This document shows, in pieces, positions 1-6,443 of a DNA stretch of 8,828 nucleotides (position 1 is its first letter; each line of letters begins with the position of its first letter). The stretch is from Legionellaceae bacterium (GTDB taxonomy: Bacteria; Pseudomonadota; Gammaproteobacteria; Legionellales; Legionellaceae), in contig JAUYSE010000039.1 of the NCBI GenBank assembly GCA_030696465.1, forward strand, positions 1 through 8,828, written 5' to 3'. A model generated the notes under the pieces. That model saw only the letters and a program-made list of their open reading frames with translations, was not told the origin of the DNA and ran no database searches. The translations under genes were made by a program, and so were the position numbers.

Positions 1-309
1 TTCATGGCAATACGTTTTATACGCAAGTTTCTCGCGCTTTAACTTGTCAATAAATGCATCATAATCGTTTTGGTGATTACTATCCAGCTCAGCCATGCGC
101 TCAAATTTAGGTTGCTTCTTATCACTCTTCGCATTTCCAACATGCAAAATTGCAACATCTTGGCCTGGTATATAAAAATAAATCGACTTGGATGTATCAA
201 TGGATAATGAGGAGCCCAGCACTAACCCTATTACGTCACAATAAAAGTAAACCGTTGCCTCAGGCTGGTGTGTAATAAAGTTGACATGATCTAAACGCTT
301 GCTCCCCAT
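1..309 (-). CDS. VOC superfamily (glyoxalase/bleomycin-resistance fold) protein, 3' end outside window
   Basis: The first 103 codons are present and the gene runs off the left edge. The N-terminus RLDHVNF, followed by a helix and a VIGLVLG segment, is the typical first beta-alpha-beta module of vicinal-oxygen-chelate proteins; His8 sits where many family members bind the metal. A second strand pair (IYFYIPGQ, VAILHVG) follows at about residues 49-68. The family includes glyoxalase I, dioxygenases and antibiotic-binding proteins, and which one this is cannot be told from half a domain. The ATG directly follows the stop codon of the GNAT gene (TAAATG). Its Shine-Dalgarno sequence, GAGGG, lies inside the end of that gene, so translation is probably coupled. 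It is the last visible gene of the three-gene minus-strand operon. Confidence 0.75.
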   Translation of the reverse strand, partial: MGSKRLDHVNFITHQPEATVYFYCDVIGLVLGSSLSIDTSKSIYFYIPGQDVAILHVGNAKSDKKQPKFERMAELDSNHQNDYDAFIDKLKREKLAYKTYCHE

Positions 310-867
310 TTAAAGTCCCTCTTCGTCAAAACGAACGAAAATACAATCATCAGCGGGCTGCTTCGACACACAATCTACACGATACTTTTTTAATGTCGCC
401 TCAAGAACAAAGCCACATTTTTCAGCAATACGCTTACTCACATAATTATCGGCCTGCATCACCACTTGCACCCTTACTGCTTTAAATGACTCAAAAGCAA
501 ACTTTGTCAATGCGCTTACTGTTTCGGTCGCCAAACCTAAACCCGTGTATTGAGTGTCCAACCAATAACCAACTTCATACATGGGCACCTGCGGATTACT
601 CCTTTCGTTAAAACCACTGGCACCAATGATTTGATCAGAGGCCTTGTGAATAACCACCATTGGAAAATCTTTCGCCTGCTCATTTGCCCAGCTCGCCATC
701 CCCTCTTTAACAAAGCGCAGTGTAGGCTCAAAACTTGGGTCAGTCGCCCAAGGCATCCATCGCTGTAATGCAGCTAATGATCGATTTATTGCTTCATTCA
801 ATGGCGTTTCATCACCTAATTGAGGAGGGCGTAAAATAAGTCGATCAGTTTCAATCACCGGATACAT
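310..867 (-). CDS. GNAT N-acetyltransferase, RimJ/RimL type
   Basis: This 185-residue protein is a complete GNAT domain. It starts MYPVIETDRLILRP, the usual first strand of RimJ/RimL-like enzymes. It contains YEVGYWL, then TGLGLATE (the acetyl-CoA pyrophosphate loop, motif A), and near the end the N-x-x-S-x-x-I-A-E-K-C-G-F-V-L-E motif typical of this subfamily. Such enzymes move an acetyl group from acetyl-CoA to N-terminal amines or small amines; some detoxify antibiotics. I chose the start at 867 because GGTGAGGTG lies just upstream in the 13-base gap. A longer reading from 918 would overlap the upstream kinase gene and adds a non-conserved leader. The substrate is unknown. The position behind an APH(6)-type kinase suggests, but does not show, a detoxifying role. 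Confidence 0.88.
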   Translation of the reverse strand: MYPVIETDRLILRPPQLGDETPLNEAINRSLAALQRWMPWATDPSFEPTLRFVKEGMASWANEQAKDFPMVVIHKASDQIIGASGFNERSNPQVPMYEVGYWLDTQYTGLGLATETVSALTKFAFESFKAVRVQVVMQADNYVSKRIAEKCGFVLEATLKKYRVDCVSKQPADDCIFVRFDEEGL

Positions 868-880
868 ATAACACCTCACC
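868..880 (-). promoter_or_regulatory. Ribosome binding site deciding the GNAT start
   Basis: The whole 13-base gap between the kinase stop codon and the GNAT ATG consists of GGTGAGGTG plus four bases. The AGG core is about 6 bases from the ATG. This strong Shine-Dalgarno sequence favours the start at 867 over the longer frame from 918. Confidence 0.7.
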
Positions 881-1789
881 TTATAATAACGAATATAAGC
901 GACTAGTAAATACCGCAAGTTGTCGCGCTTTTAATTCCATATTGTCTTCACTAAACCAACAAACACAAAGTACTGCCTGAATAATCGACCAACTTAACAC
1001 TTTTTGCCTATCAAAACCCGTCAGTTCAATCACCTGATCTAAGTTGCGTGCAATTGCTTGAGTTTCTATAGGATCTTCTACCACACACAACGGATTTCTT
1101 AAAAAAGCACCAATCTCAAACTCCCTTTCACCAACAACCCCTTTAGGATCAATCGCTATCCAAGTATCCTGGTGCTGCAATATATTGTAATGATGCAAAT
1201 CAGCGTGCAATAAAACCGGTTCACCTTGGCTTAACAATAATTCTTGAGCGCGACCATCAGCGAAACCTCGCAGTGCTTTAGACAACACATCTTTTAAAAA
1301 AGGGTTGGCTTTCATGTGATCTAACCCACGAAGCCAACGCGCAAGAGTTGGAAACTGATCAGGATTTTCTACAGGCCGCCATAACCGGTGCATGACTGAT
1401 ACAGCAATGGCAATCGTCTGTTTTTCATCAGATAAATCAACTAAACAGCAACCTGGAACACAGCGCTCTACCAGCATCCAACCAGCATCAACATCTGCGT
1501 TAATAAGACGCACCGCACCTATCCCATCATAATGCCTTAAAGCTGCAACCTCACTGGTCAATTCATCATTGGGTACCCCGCATTTCAGTACCCACGCCTC
1601 TTGATTGGGGCCTATAACAGGCTGCACGTAATTAAAACTTAACCCCTGAAACGGCGAAAGCAATGTTAATTCATGTTCTTTTGATAATAATTCCAGCTGA
1701 TACGGCAAATTAGCCCACCAAGTCAAACCCCTATTTCCATATACTGCCATAATAGTTTCTTGTAATTTGATTAAATGATCATCAGCCAT
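881..1789 (-). CDS. APH(6)-type aminoglycoside/hydroxyurea phosphotransferase
   Basis: The 302-residue protein has the length and layout of the APH_6_hur family, which contains streptomycin 6-kinases such as StrB and hydroxyurea resistance kinases. The catalytic loop HADLHHYN is at about residues 195-202 (Asp197 catalytic base, Asn202 magnesium ligand) and the DPKG magnesium motif at about 214-217. WVLKCG, with the likely ATP-binding Lys69, is in the N-lobe. All key residues are present, so the enzyme is probably active, but its substrate is not known. Chromosomal relatives often give no clear streptomycin resistance. I prefer the ATG at 1789, preceded by a weak GGAAAA; a GTG at 1804 would add five residues. 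It is the first gene of the minus-strand operon with the GNAT and VOC genes. Confidence 0.85.
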   Translation of the reverse strand: MADDHLIKLQETIMAVYGNRGLTWWANLPYQLELLSKEHELTLLSPFQGLSFNYVQPVIGPNQEAWVLKCGVPNDELTSEVAALRHYDGIGAVRLINADVDAGWMLVERCVPGCCLVDLSDEKQTIAIAVSVMHRLWRPVENPDQFPTLARWLRGLDHMKANPFLKDVLSKALRGFADGRAQELLLSQGEPVLLHADLHHYNILQHQDTWIAIDPKGVVGEREFEIGAFLRNPLCVVEDPIETQAIARNLDQVIELTGFDRQKVLSWSIIQAVLCVCWFSEDNMELKARQLAVFTSRLYSLL

Positions 1790-1849
1790 ATTTTCCACAC
1801 ACACGCATATTCAGTTATACTATTTTCTTTCAAACAATGAGTCACGTCC
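1790..1849. promoter_or_regulatory. Divergent promoter region between kinase operon and aldo/keto reductase
   Basis: These 60 bases lie between two genes that point away from each other, so both promoters should be here or just inside the genes. A plus-strand -10-like TATACT is at 1816-1821, with a weak -35 (TTTCCA, 1792-1797) 18 bases before it. On the minus strand TATAAC overlaps it at 1814-1819. The -10 boxes of the two directions would therefore overlap and could compete. No clear operator palindrome is seen. Confidence 0.4.
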
Positions 1850-2704
1850 ATGAAAAAAATGCACGGTCACTCTAGTGATGGTATCTCTATACCACCTATT
1901 TTATATGGTACGGCTTGGAAAGAGGCTGATACAGAACGACTCGTGACCCAGGCTCTAACATTAGGATTTAAGGGTATTGATACCGCCAATCAGCGTAGGC
2001 ATTATTTCGAAGAGGGGGTTGGACTTGGGATTCAACAATTTTTAAAATCCAGTCAAAAAACGCGTAGCGATTTATTTCTTCAAACCAAATTCACTCCTGT
2101 ACACGGCCAAGATAATCGAAAACCTTATGATGAGTTTGATTCATTAACTAACCAGGTAAGGCAATCATTTGCCAGTTCGCTCGATCATTTACAAACAGAC
2201 TACATTGATTCTTATGTTCTTCACGGCCCCGCCCTCTCTCGTGGAATCATCGATGCCGATTTGGAAATTTGGCAAGCGATGGAGGCATTAGTTCTTGATG
2301 GAAAAGTTAAGTTTCTCGGCATTTCAAACGTCAATATTGTGCAAGTAAAAGAGCTATACAACAAAATCTCTATCAAACCATCGTTCATACAAAATCGATG
2401 TTTTGCTATCACACAGTGGGATCAAGAAGTTAGAGAATTTAGTCAAAAACATCAGATAATCTATCAAGGATTTTCTTTACTGACCGCGAATCAACCGTAT
2501 ATTTCCAACACACGTATTCAATCCATTGCTACTAAATATAATAAAACCATTCCACAAATTATATTTCGTTTCGCTCAACAGATTGGCATATTACCATTAA
2601 CAGGGACAACCGATCTTCAGCATATGAAGGATGATTTAAATAGTCATGACTTTGTACTTGCCTTTGATGAAATTCAATTGATAACAAACATGGGAACCGA
2701 ATAA
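1850..2704 (+). CDS. Aldo/keto reductase
   Basis: The 284-residue protein is a full-length (beta/alpha)8 aldo/keto reductase, an NAD(P)H-dependent carbonyl reductase. The catalytic tetrad can be placed: Asp44 in GIDTANQ, Tyr52 in RRHY, Lys80 in LQTKF and His125 in YVLHGP. The segment TANQRRHYFEEGVG is longer between Asp and Tyr than in the commonest members, but I recall a similar TANQRKHY form in a recognised AKR subgroup. LDGKVKFLGISN, at about 149-160, is the usual strand before the cofactor-binding half. LPLTGTTDLQHMKDDL near the C-terminus is the nicotinamide-phosphate-binding end. The ATG has only a weak upstream purine run (ATGAG). The following esterase-like gene starts 6 bases after its stop, so the two are probably one operon. 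The physiological substrate is unknown. Confidence 0.88.
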   Translation: MKKMHGHSSDGISIPPILYGTAWKEADTERLVTQALTLGFKGIDTANQRRHYFEEGVGLGIQQFLKSSQKTRSDLFLQTKFTPVHGQDNRKPYDEFDSLTNQVRQSFASSLDHLQTDYIDSYVLHGPALSRGIIDADLEIWQAMEALVLDGKVKFLGISNVNIVQVKELYNKISIKPSFIQNRCFAITQWDQEVREFSQKHQIIYQGFSLLTANQPYISNTRIQSIATKYNKTIPQIIFRFAQQIGILPLTGTTDLQHMKDDLNSHDFVLAFDEIQLITNMGTE

Positions 2705-2710
2705 ATTCAT

Positions 2711-3265
2711 ATGCACATTGAATCAGATCAAACTAAATTACACTGTTTTTCTGAAGCCATTCGCCATGCCAAAACTAAAGAAAAAAAAGATATTCTTTGG
2801 CAAAATATTGCATCACCTTTAATTGAGGATGTACCTACTCAACCAGATATAAAACGGGTGACATTCTTATACCTTTTTTCACTTCAGGACTTAGAACAGA
2901 ATAGTACTGTTTATTTATATAGCAATATCAATGGTTATCCATTAACAGAACAAAATAAATTCATCACGATCTCACAAACAGACATCGGTTACTTATCTCT
3001 TGTTGTACCATGCCACCTTAGAGGCACATACAACATAATAAAACTCGATGAGACCTCCGAATTAAAACCAATAAGTGAAGAAAACTTTATTTTTCCGAGG
3101 CCTACTGGGAGAATGGCAGAATTAAATAATCGCTTAAACTACTTGTTCGAACATAATCAAGTAGAAACCGATGCGCACAATAAAAAAGAAGTGGTTTATT
3201 ATAAAAATATAGACAATCCTGATGAGATATACGGCAAACAATCCATATTAGTCGCTGAATTGTAA
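2711..3265 (+). pseudogene. Enterochelin-esterase-like protein, N-terminal domain only (truncated)
   Basis: The 184-residue reading frame resembles the N-terminal domain of Fes-type esterases (enterochelin_esterase_N). It has FW/LW-Q-I-x-S-PLIE at about residues 28-40, then a VTFLYLFS strand, TDIGYLSL and a YNIIKLD strand. In full-length proteins this domain precedes an alpha/beta hydrolase domain with the Ser-Asp-His triad that cuts ferric siderophores; none of that is here. The frame reaches KQSILV, about where the hydrolase domain should begin, and then stops after A-E-L. From about 3256 the opposite strand codes for a transposase fragment, so the last residues and the stop codon come from inserted DNA. 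The ORF may still be translated after the aldo/keto reductase, but an active esterase is not expected. The family assignment is by pattern only and moderately sure. Confidence 0.6.
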
Positions 3266-3895
3266 TGGATAATGGCGTTGGCAATAAGTCTTGCACATTG
3301 ATTACTGATTTTAATTTCACGATCGCCACGACCTGAGAGCTGCTTTTTTCCATAAGCAGTTGCAATTGCTGATCGTAATTGGTGGGTGCTTTAGAGTGCA
3401 AAATGACAGGCGATAATAACCGCGTTTAGGCTATTTTCATCTGCAAGTTGCTTGGCATACCGTGGTTGTATGTGGGTAAAGGCAGATGAGTATCGGCACC
3501 GTTCATTAACAAATCGAATGACATCCGTAATGTCACATAGCGGCAATTGCTCATAGAAGCGGTACTGAGCCTCTTCATCACTCTCCGCTTTGGATTTTTT
3601 TAAATGAAGGGTTTGAGTTTTTTCGTCATAAAACAGGTGCTTGAGCTTGCCTTGAGTAAAATCGTTATTGAATCGCATCCATTCTGCATGTAGCTCCGCG
3701 ATACGCTCATCCAATAATGTTTTGATTGGGCTGAACTAATGCTCCTTTTTCATTTGCAGAGCTAATCTCCTGTTGCAGTGAGCGATGATGGATGCTGTCT
3801 GACAGATATAGCTCTCCTGCTTTGAGCCGCTTCTTCATTTGGCGATAGATCCAAAATTCGTAGCGATCACCATGAAATTTTTGTTTATCTTTGGC
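3256..3895 (-). pseudogene. Tn3-family transposase (TnpA) remnant, frameshifted and internally deleted
   Basis: Reading right to left, three pieces of one Tn3-type TnpA can be followed. At 3895-3716 the frame encodes DRYEFWIYRQMKKRL and GELYLSDS, a segment conserved in the middle of these large transposases. Near 3716-3725 the frame shifts by one base: the end ...QPNQNIIG-stop is replaced by KTLLDERIAEL in the next frame. At 3714-3391 it continues with the typical YEQLPLCDITDVIRFVNE and QPRYAKQLADENSL. It then breaks off at ACHFAL-stop. After that stop, in the same frame, 3390-3256 encodes GKKQLSGRGDREIKISNQC and RLIANAIIHYNS, close to the C-terminus of TnpA. Several hundred residues with the catalytic DDE core are therefore missing. 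The gene is dead. Its end marks the break in the esterase-like gene. Confidence 0.75.
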
Positions 3896-4039
3896 ATACA
3901 AATACAAAGTAATAGCTTCTTCATCGCTAAATCTTAAATCTGCATAATGACTCATTCTAGCGCAGTAATTTGATAATTCAGCTTGGTAGTGTTTGCAGAC
4001 AAACAGATATAATGATATTAATTCAACTTCCCAGTCCAC
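3896..4039 (-). pseudogene. N-terminal fragment of a different IS transposase (IS4/IS982-like DDE type)
   Basis: Forty-eight codons from a GTG start encode MDWEVELISLYLFVCKHY followed by a segment ending FSDEEAITLYLY. This is a common beginning of DDE transposases of small proteobacterial insertion sequences; I am less sure whether it belongs to the IS4 or IS982 group. AAGGA lies about 10 bases before the GTG, so the native start appears kept. At about 3895 the reading frame passes without a stop into the Tn3 TnpA fragment. The result is a 110-residue chimeric ORF (3707-4039) made of two unrelated transposases. The catalytic part of the IS transposase is absent. Confidence 0.6.
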
Positions 4040-4057
4040 TTCGAGTTATTCCTTAAC

Positions 4058-4086
4058 TTGGCGGTTAGAAAAGATTCGATTATATG
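4058..4086 (+). promoter_or_regulatory. Possible plus-strand promoter for the PNPOx-like gene
   Basis: TTGGCG (4058-4063) and TATATG (4081-4086) are 17 bases apart and lie 40 bases before the ATG at 4126. Each hexamer matches four of six consensus bases, so this is only a weak prediction. It overlaps the stronger minus-strand promoter, so the two could interfere. Confidence 0.25.
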
Positions 4087-4106
4087 TGGGCTGGCTTTGC
4101 TTTCAA
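4079..4106 (-). promoter_or_regulatory. Sigma-70-type promoter reading into the IS transposase fragment
   Basis: On the minus strand TTGAAA (4106-4101) and a perfect TATAAT (4084-4079) are 16 bases apart. The start codon of the IS transposase fragment follows about 40 bases downstream. This is the best promoter match in the window and is probably the original promoter of the lost insertion sequence. If active, it would send antisense transcription into the truncated esterase-like gene. Confidence 0.5.
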
Positions 4107-4125
4107 TAAGATTATGTGGTGAGAG

Positions 4126-4653
4126 ATGATGGTTCAAAATATTAAACACCTTTTGCACAGCTGGTTTGATTTTCCAAAAAATAAACTGTTCTGTCAGGTT
4201 TCCACCGTAAATGATGGGCACCCACACATTAGAACGATGGATTTATATGATTTTACTGATGACGGGGCGTTGATTTTTTTGACAAAAACCAACTCTCGAA
4301 AATGGAATGACCTTAAAAAACAACCATATATTGCGGCGTGTTTGCTCAATTTAGATGTTGGCCAAATAACTGTTGAGGGCTCTGTTTTATTACAAACGGC
4401 TGAAAATAATTTAGCTGTGACTACTTTCTATTGGGAAAATTATTTACCTAAATATTGGCAAGATTTCTATTTATCACAAGCCTCTCAAGACATACATTCT
4501 TTGAAGATACCATCGTCATTTGGAGTTGTTAAAATTATTCCTCATGCATGGGAGATTTTAGAAATTAATACAGAAGACTTTCTTAAAGGTTCGAGGAAAA
4601 GATTTACATTAAAAGAGAGCACATGGGAGATGGTTGAACTACCACTCGAGTAA
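4126..4653 (+). CDS. Pyridoxamine 5'-phosphate oxidase-related (FMN-binding split barrel) protein
   Basis: The 175-residue protein has the order of motifs seen in PNPOx-like flavoproteins. CQVSTVNDGHPHIRTMDLY, from about residue 23, is the first strands with the phosphate-binding Arg. FLTKTNSRKWNDLKKQPYIAACL is the FMN-contacting TxxxSxK region. VGQITVEGSVLL is the next barrel strand. The C-terminal W-E-I-L-E-I and RKRFT segment looks like the dimer-forming end. Many such proteins bind FMN or F420 without making pyridoxal phosphate, so I do not call it pdxH. Two ATGs are adjacent (4126 and 4129). The Shine-Dalgarno GGTGAG is very close to the first, so the second may be used. The DUF1016 nuclease gene follows after 43 bases in the same direction. 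Confidence 0.75.
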   Translation: MMVQNIKHLLHSWFDFPKNKLFCQVSTVNDGHPHIRTMDLYDFTDDGALIFLTKTNSRKWNDLKKQPYIAACLLNLDVGQITVEGSVLLQTAENNLAVTTFYWENYLPKYWQDFYLSQASQDIHSLKIPSSFGVVKIIPHAWEILEINTEDFLKGSRKRFTLKESTWEMVELPLE

Positions 4654-4696
4654 ATGGTTTATTTTTATGCTTTGGATTGGCATTTAAGGATGCAAT

Positions 4697-5725
4697 ATGA
4701 GTAACAATATAACTGGTACCAGCTATGTTCAACTTTTGGATGATCTAAAAAAGAGCGTGGCTTCAAGCCGCAATAAAGCGGCATTTAGTGTTAATAAAGA
4801 GCTTATCTTACTTTATCACCATGTAGGAACTGAAATTCTCAAAGCCCAAGGGGTGCATGGCTGGGGTTCGAAAATTATTGATCAACTTAGTCGTGATTTA
4901 CGATCTGAGTTTCCAGAAATGAAGGGTTTTAGCACTAGAAACCTCAAGTACATGCGTAAATTTGCAGATGAATATTCTGAACCTGAATTTGTGCAACAGC
5001 TTGTTGCACAATTGCCATGGGGTCATAATATTTTCTTAATGGATCTTGTCCCGGATAAAAAAATTAGGGAATTTTACATAAAAAAGACTATTGAGCACGG
5101 ATGGACAAGAAGTATTATGACGATGCAAATTGAAACAGGGCTTCATAAGCGACAGGGGCAAGCTGTTACTAACTTTAAGGAAAAATTGCCTTTGCCACAA
5201 TCAGAGCTTGCTCAGCATACTCTTAAAGATCCTTATATTTTTGATTTTTTAAGCATAGGAAATGAGGTGCAAGAACGAGAAGTAGAGAGGGCATTAGTCC
5301 ATCATATGGAACACTTCCTTCTCGAACTGGGAGCTGGCTTTGCTTTTGTCGGTAGACAGTATCATCTGGAAGTTGGTAACCAGGATTTCTATATCGATTT
5401 GCTCTTTTACCACTTAAAACTTCGTTGTTTTTGTGTGATTGAATTGAAAGATAAGGACTTCAAACCAGAATATGCTGGAAAAATGAATTTCTATCTTTCT
5501 GCGATAGATGACTTGGTAAAGCACCCAAGCGATCAACCATCTATAGGTTTAATCTTGTGTAAGTCTAAAAACAATATATTGGCTGAATATACTCTCCGCG
5601 ACATGAGCAAACCTATTGGTCTAGCAGAATATAGACTGACTGAGGCATTGCCCGAAGAAATAAAAATAAGCCTACCTACAATCGAACAGTTAGAAGCTGA
5701 ATTAGCAAAAGATTTCAAAAAATAG
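4697..5725 (+). CDS. DUF1016/YhcG-type PD-(D/E)XK nuclease domain protein
   Basis: The 342-residue protein has both parts of the family at full length. Residues 10-150 are the DUF1016 N-terminal winged-helix domain with GWGSKIIDQLSRDLR and GFSTRNLKYMRKFA. Residues 177-320 are the YhcG nuclease domain with DPYIFDFL, LLELGAGFAFVGRQYHLE, FYIDLLFYH and CVIELKDKDF. Asp234 and the Glu249-Leu-Lys251 triplet form the PD-(D/E)XK active site, so it looks catalytically complete. Family members are scattered on genomic islands and sometimes sit near restriction systems; their exact function is not settled, though a DNA-processing or defence role is often assumed. Translation should be good: AAGGA lies 8 bases before the ATG. 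No partner methylase or specificity subunit is present in the window. Confidence 0.92.
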   Translation: MSNNITGTSYVQLLDDLKKSVASSRNKAAFSVNKELILLYHHVGTEILKAQGVHGWGSKIIDQLSRDLRSEFPEMKGFSTRNLKYMRKFADEYSEPEFVQQLVAQLPWGHNIFLMDLVPDKKIREFYIKKTIEHGWTRSIMTMQIETGLHKRQGQAVTNFKEKLPLPQSELAQHTLKDPYIFDFLSIGNEVQEREVERALVHHMEHFLLELGAGFAFVGRQYHLEVGNQDFYIDLLFYHLKLRCFCVIELKDKDFKPEYAGKMNFYLSAIDDLVKHPSDQPSIGLILCKSKNNILAEYTLRDMSKPIGLAEYRLTEALPEEIKISLPTIEQLEAELAKDFKK

Positions 5726-5769
5726 GCTCAATAACCCATTAATATAATTTTTGGTTAATAAGTTCTCGT

Positions 5770-5797
5770 AAATTCCGGGAGTTAGCGTCTGGAGCCC
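5770..5797 (+). repeat. Intergenic hairpin repeat, copy A (upstream of thioesterase gene)
   Basis: AAATTCCGGGAGTTAGCGTC and the next 8 bases match copy C (from 7314) at 23 of 28 positions without gaps, by hand count. The core GTTAGCGTCT is identical. The fold is weaker here than in copy C: the inner TTAG/CTG pairs and the outer GGG/CCC are kept, but two mismatches lie between them. It ends 23 bases before the ATG at 5821, directly before the GGAGAG Shine-Dalgarno sequence. Confidence 0.6.
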
Positions 5798-5820
5798 ATT
5801 ATTGGAGAGTTTATCTAAAA

Positions 5821-6321
5821 ATGAAAAATAAAATTCAGCGATTCTCTGCTTTGCAAGATCTGGCCGCGCCAGAAGGTGTTTGTTTTGGCTGTGGTTCGAA
5901 GAATGTGAACGGCTTGCAGATTAAAAGCTATTGGGATGCTGATGATGTGCACGTTGTAATGACATACATACCGGACGTACGTTACGTTGGCTGGCCGTCG
6001 CTAGTTTATGGTGGTCTGATTAGCTGTCTCGTCGATTGTCATTCTAACTGGACGGCGATAGCAAATCACTATCGTGTCGAAGGTCGTGAGTTGGGGATAT
6101 TACCACGTATCGATTGTGTAACAGGCTCATTGGGTGTGAAATACATAAAGCCAACACCGATGGGTGTACCGCTAAGACTCAAAGCACATGTTGATGGTGA
6201 GGTTGGGCGCAAAACGCGTGTACTGTGCGAAGTATATGCTAATGACACATTGACTGCTTTGGGCGACTCAATCTTTGTTCGAGTGGATATTGGTCATTTG
6301 GCCAAAATGGCGCATAACTAA
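5821..6321 (+). CDS. PaaI-type hotdog-fold thioesterase
   Basis: The 166-residue protein is a single hotdog domain like PaaI/4HBT acyl-CoA thioesterases, which hydrolyse acyl- or aryl-CoA. It has an N-terminal CFGCGSKNVNGL motif (Cys21, Cys24) that is common in this group. YGGLISCLVD, at about 63-72, holds the central helix where most members have HGG; here His is replaced by Tyr63. VKYIKPTPMGVPLRL, at about 106-120, is the strand pair after the active site. Asp72 may be the catalytic acid. GGAGAG is 11 bases before the ATG, rather far. The gene is clearly richer in GC (about 43-48 % in sampled lines) than the SDR gene that follows (20-35 %), which suggests a separate origin. No same-pathway neighbour identifies the substrate. 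Confidence 0.82.
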   Translation: MKNKIQRFSALQDLAAPEGVCFGCGSKNVNGLQIKSYWDADDVHVVMTYIPDVRYVGWPSLVYGGLISCLVDCHSNWTAIANHYRVEGRELGILPRIDCVTGSLGVKYIKPTPMGVPLRLKAHVDGEVGRKTRVLCEVYANDTLTALGDSIFVRVDIGHLAKMAHN

Positions 6322-6399
6322 AATCGGATTTCGTGTTCCCAACCTTTTAATGTGTTAATGTGGATCGATTAAATGTCAATTTGATCTGTAATGGTCCGG

Positions 6400-6428
6400 A
6401 AATTTCGCCGGTTCTGGGCTAGAACCCC
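6400..6428 (+). repeat. Intergenic hairpin repeat, copy B (upstream of SDR gene)
   Basis: This copy matches copy C at 20 of 28 positions. The outer AAATTTCG and the right-hand CTAGA-CCC are kept, while the centre differs. It forms its own perfect stem: GGTTCT (6410-6415) pairs with AGAACC (6421-6426) around a five-base loop. It ends 15 bases before the SDR start codon, just before the AAGGAAG Shine-Dalgarno sequence. Confidence 0.5.
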
Positions 6429-6443
6429 TAGAAGGAAGATTTT

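Noticed and set aside
3102..3401. Minus-strand ORF beginning with KAPTNYDQQLQLL, resembling the start of Abi-type proteins
   Set aside because: The likeness covers only about 13 residues. The same DNA in another frame codes for the TnpA C-terminus over a longer stretch, and the rest overlaps the esterase-like gene.
4055..4068. Possible fourth copy of the hairpin repeat (AACTTGGCGGTTAG)
   Set aside because: It matches the left half of copy C with one base missing, but the right arm is absent and no stem forms, so chance similarity is likely.
4018..4227. Minus-strand ORF of 69 codons
   Set aside because: It mostly lies opposite the PNPOx-like gene and has no recognisable motif; it is probably a shadow frame.
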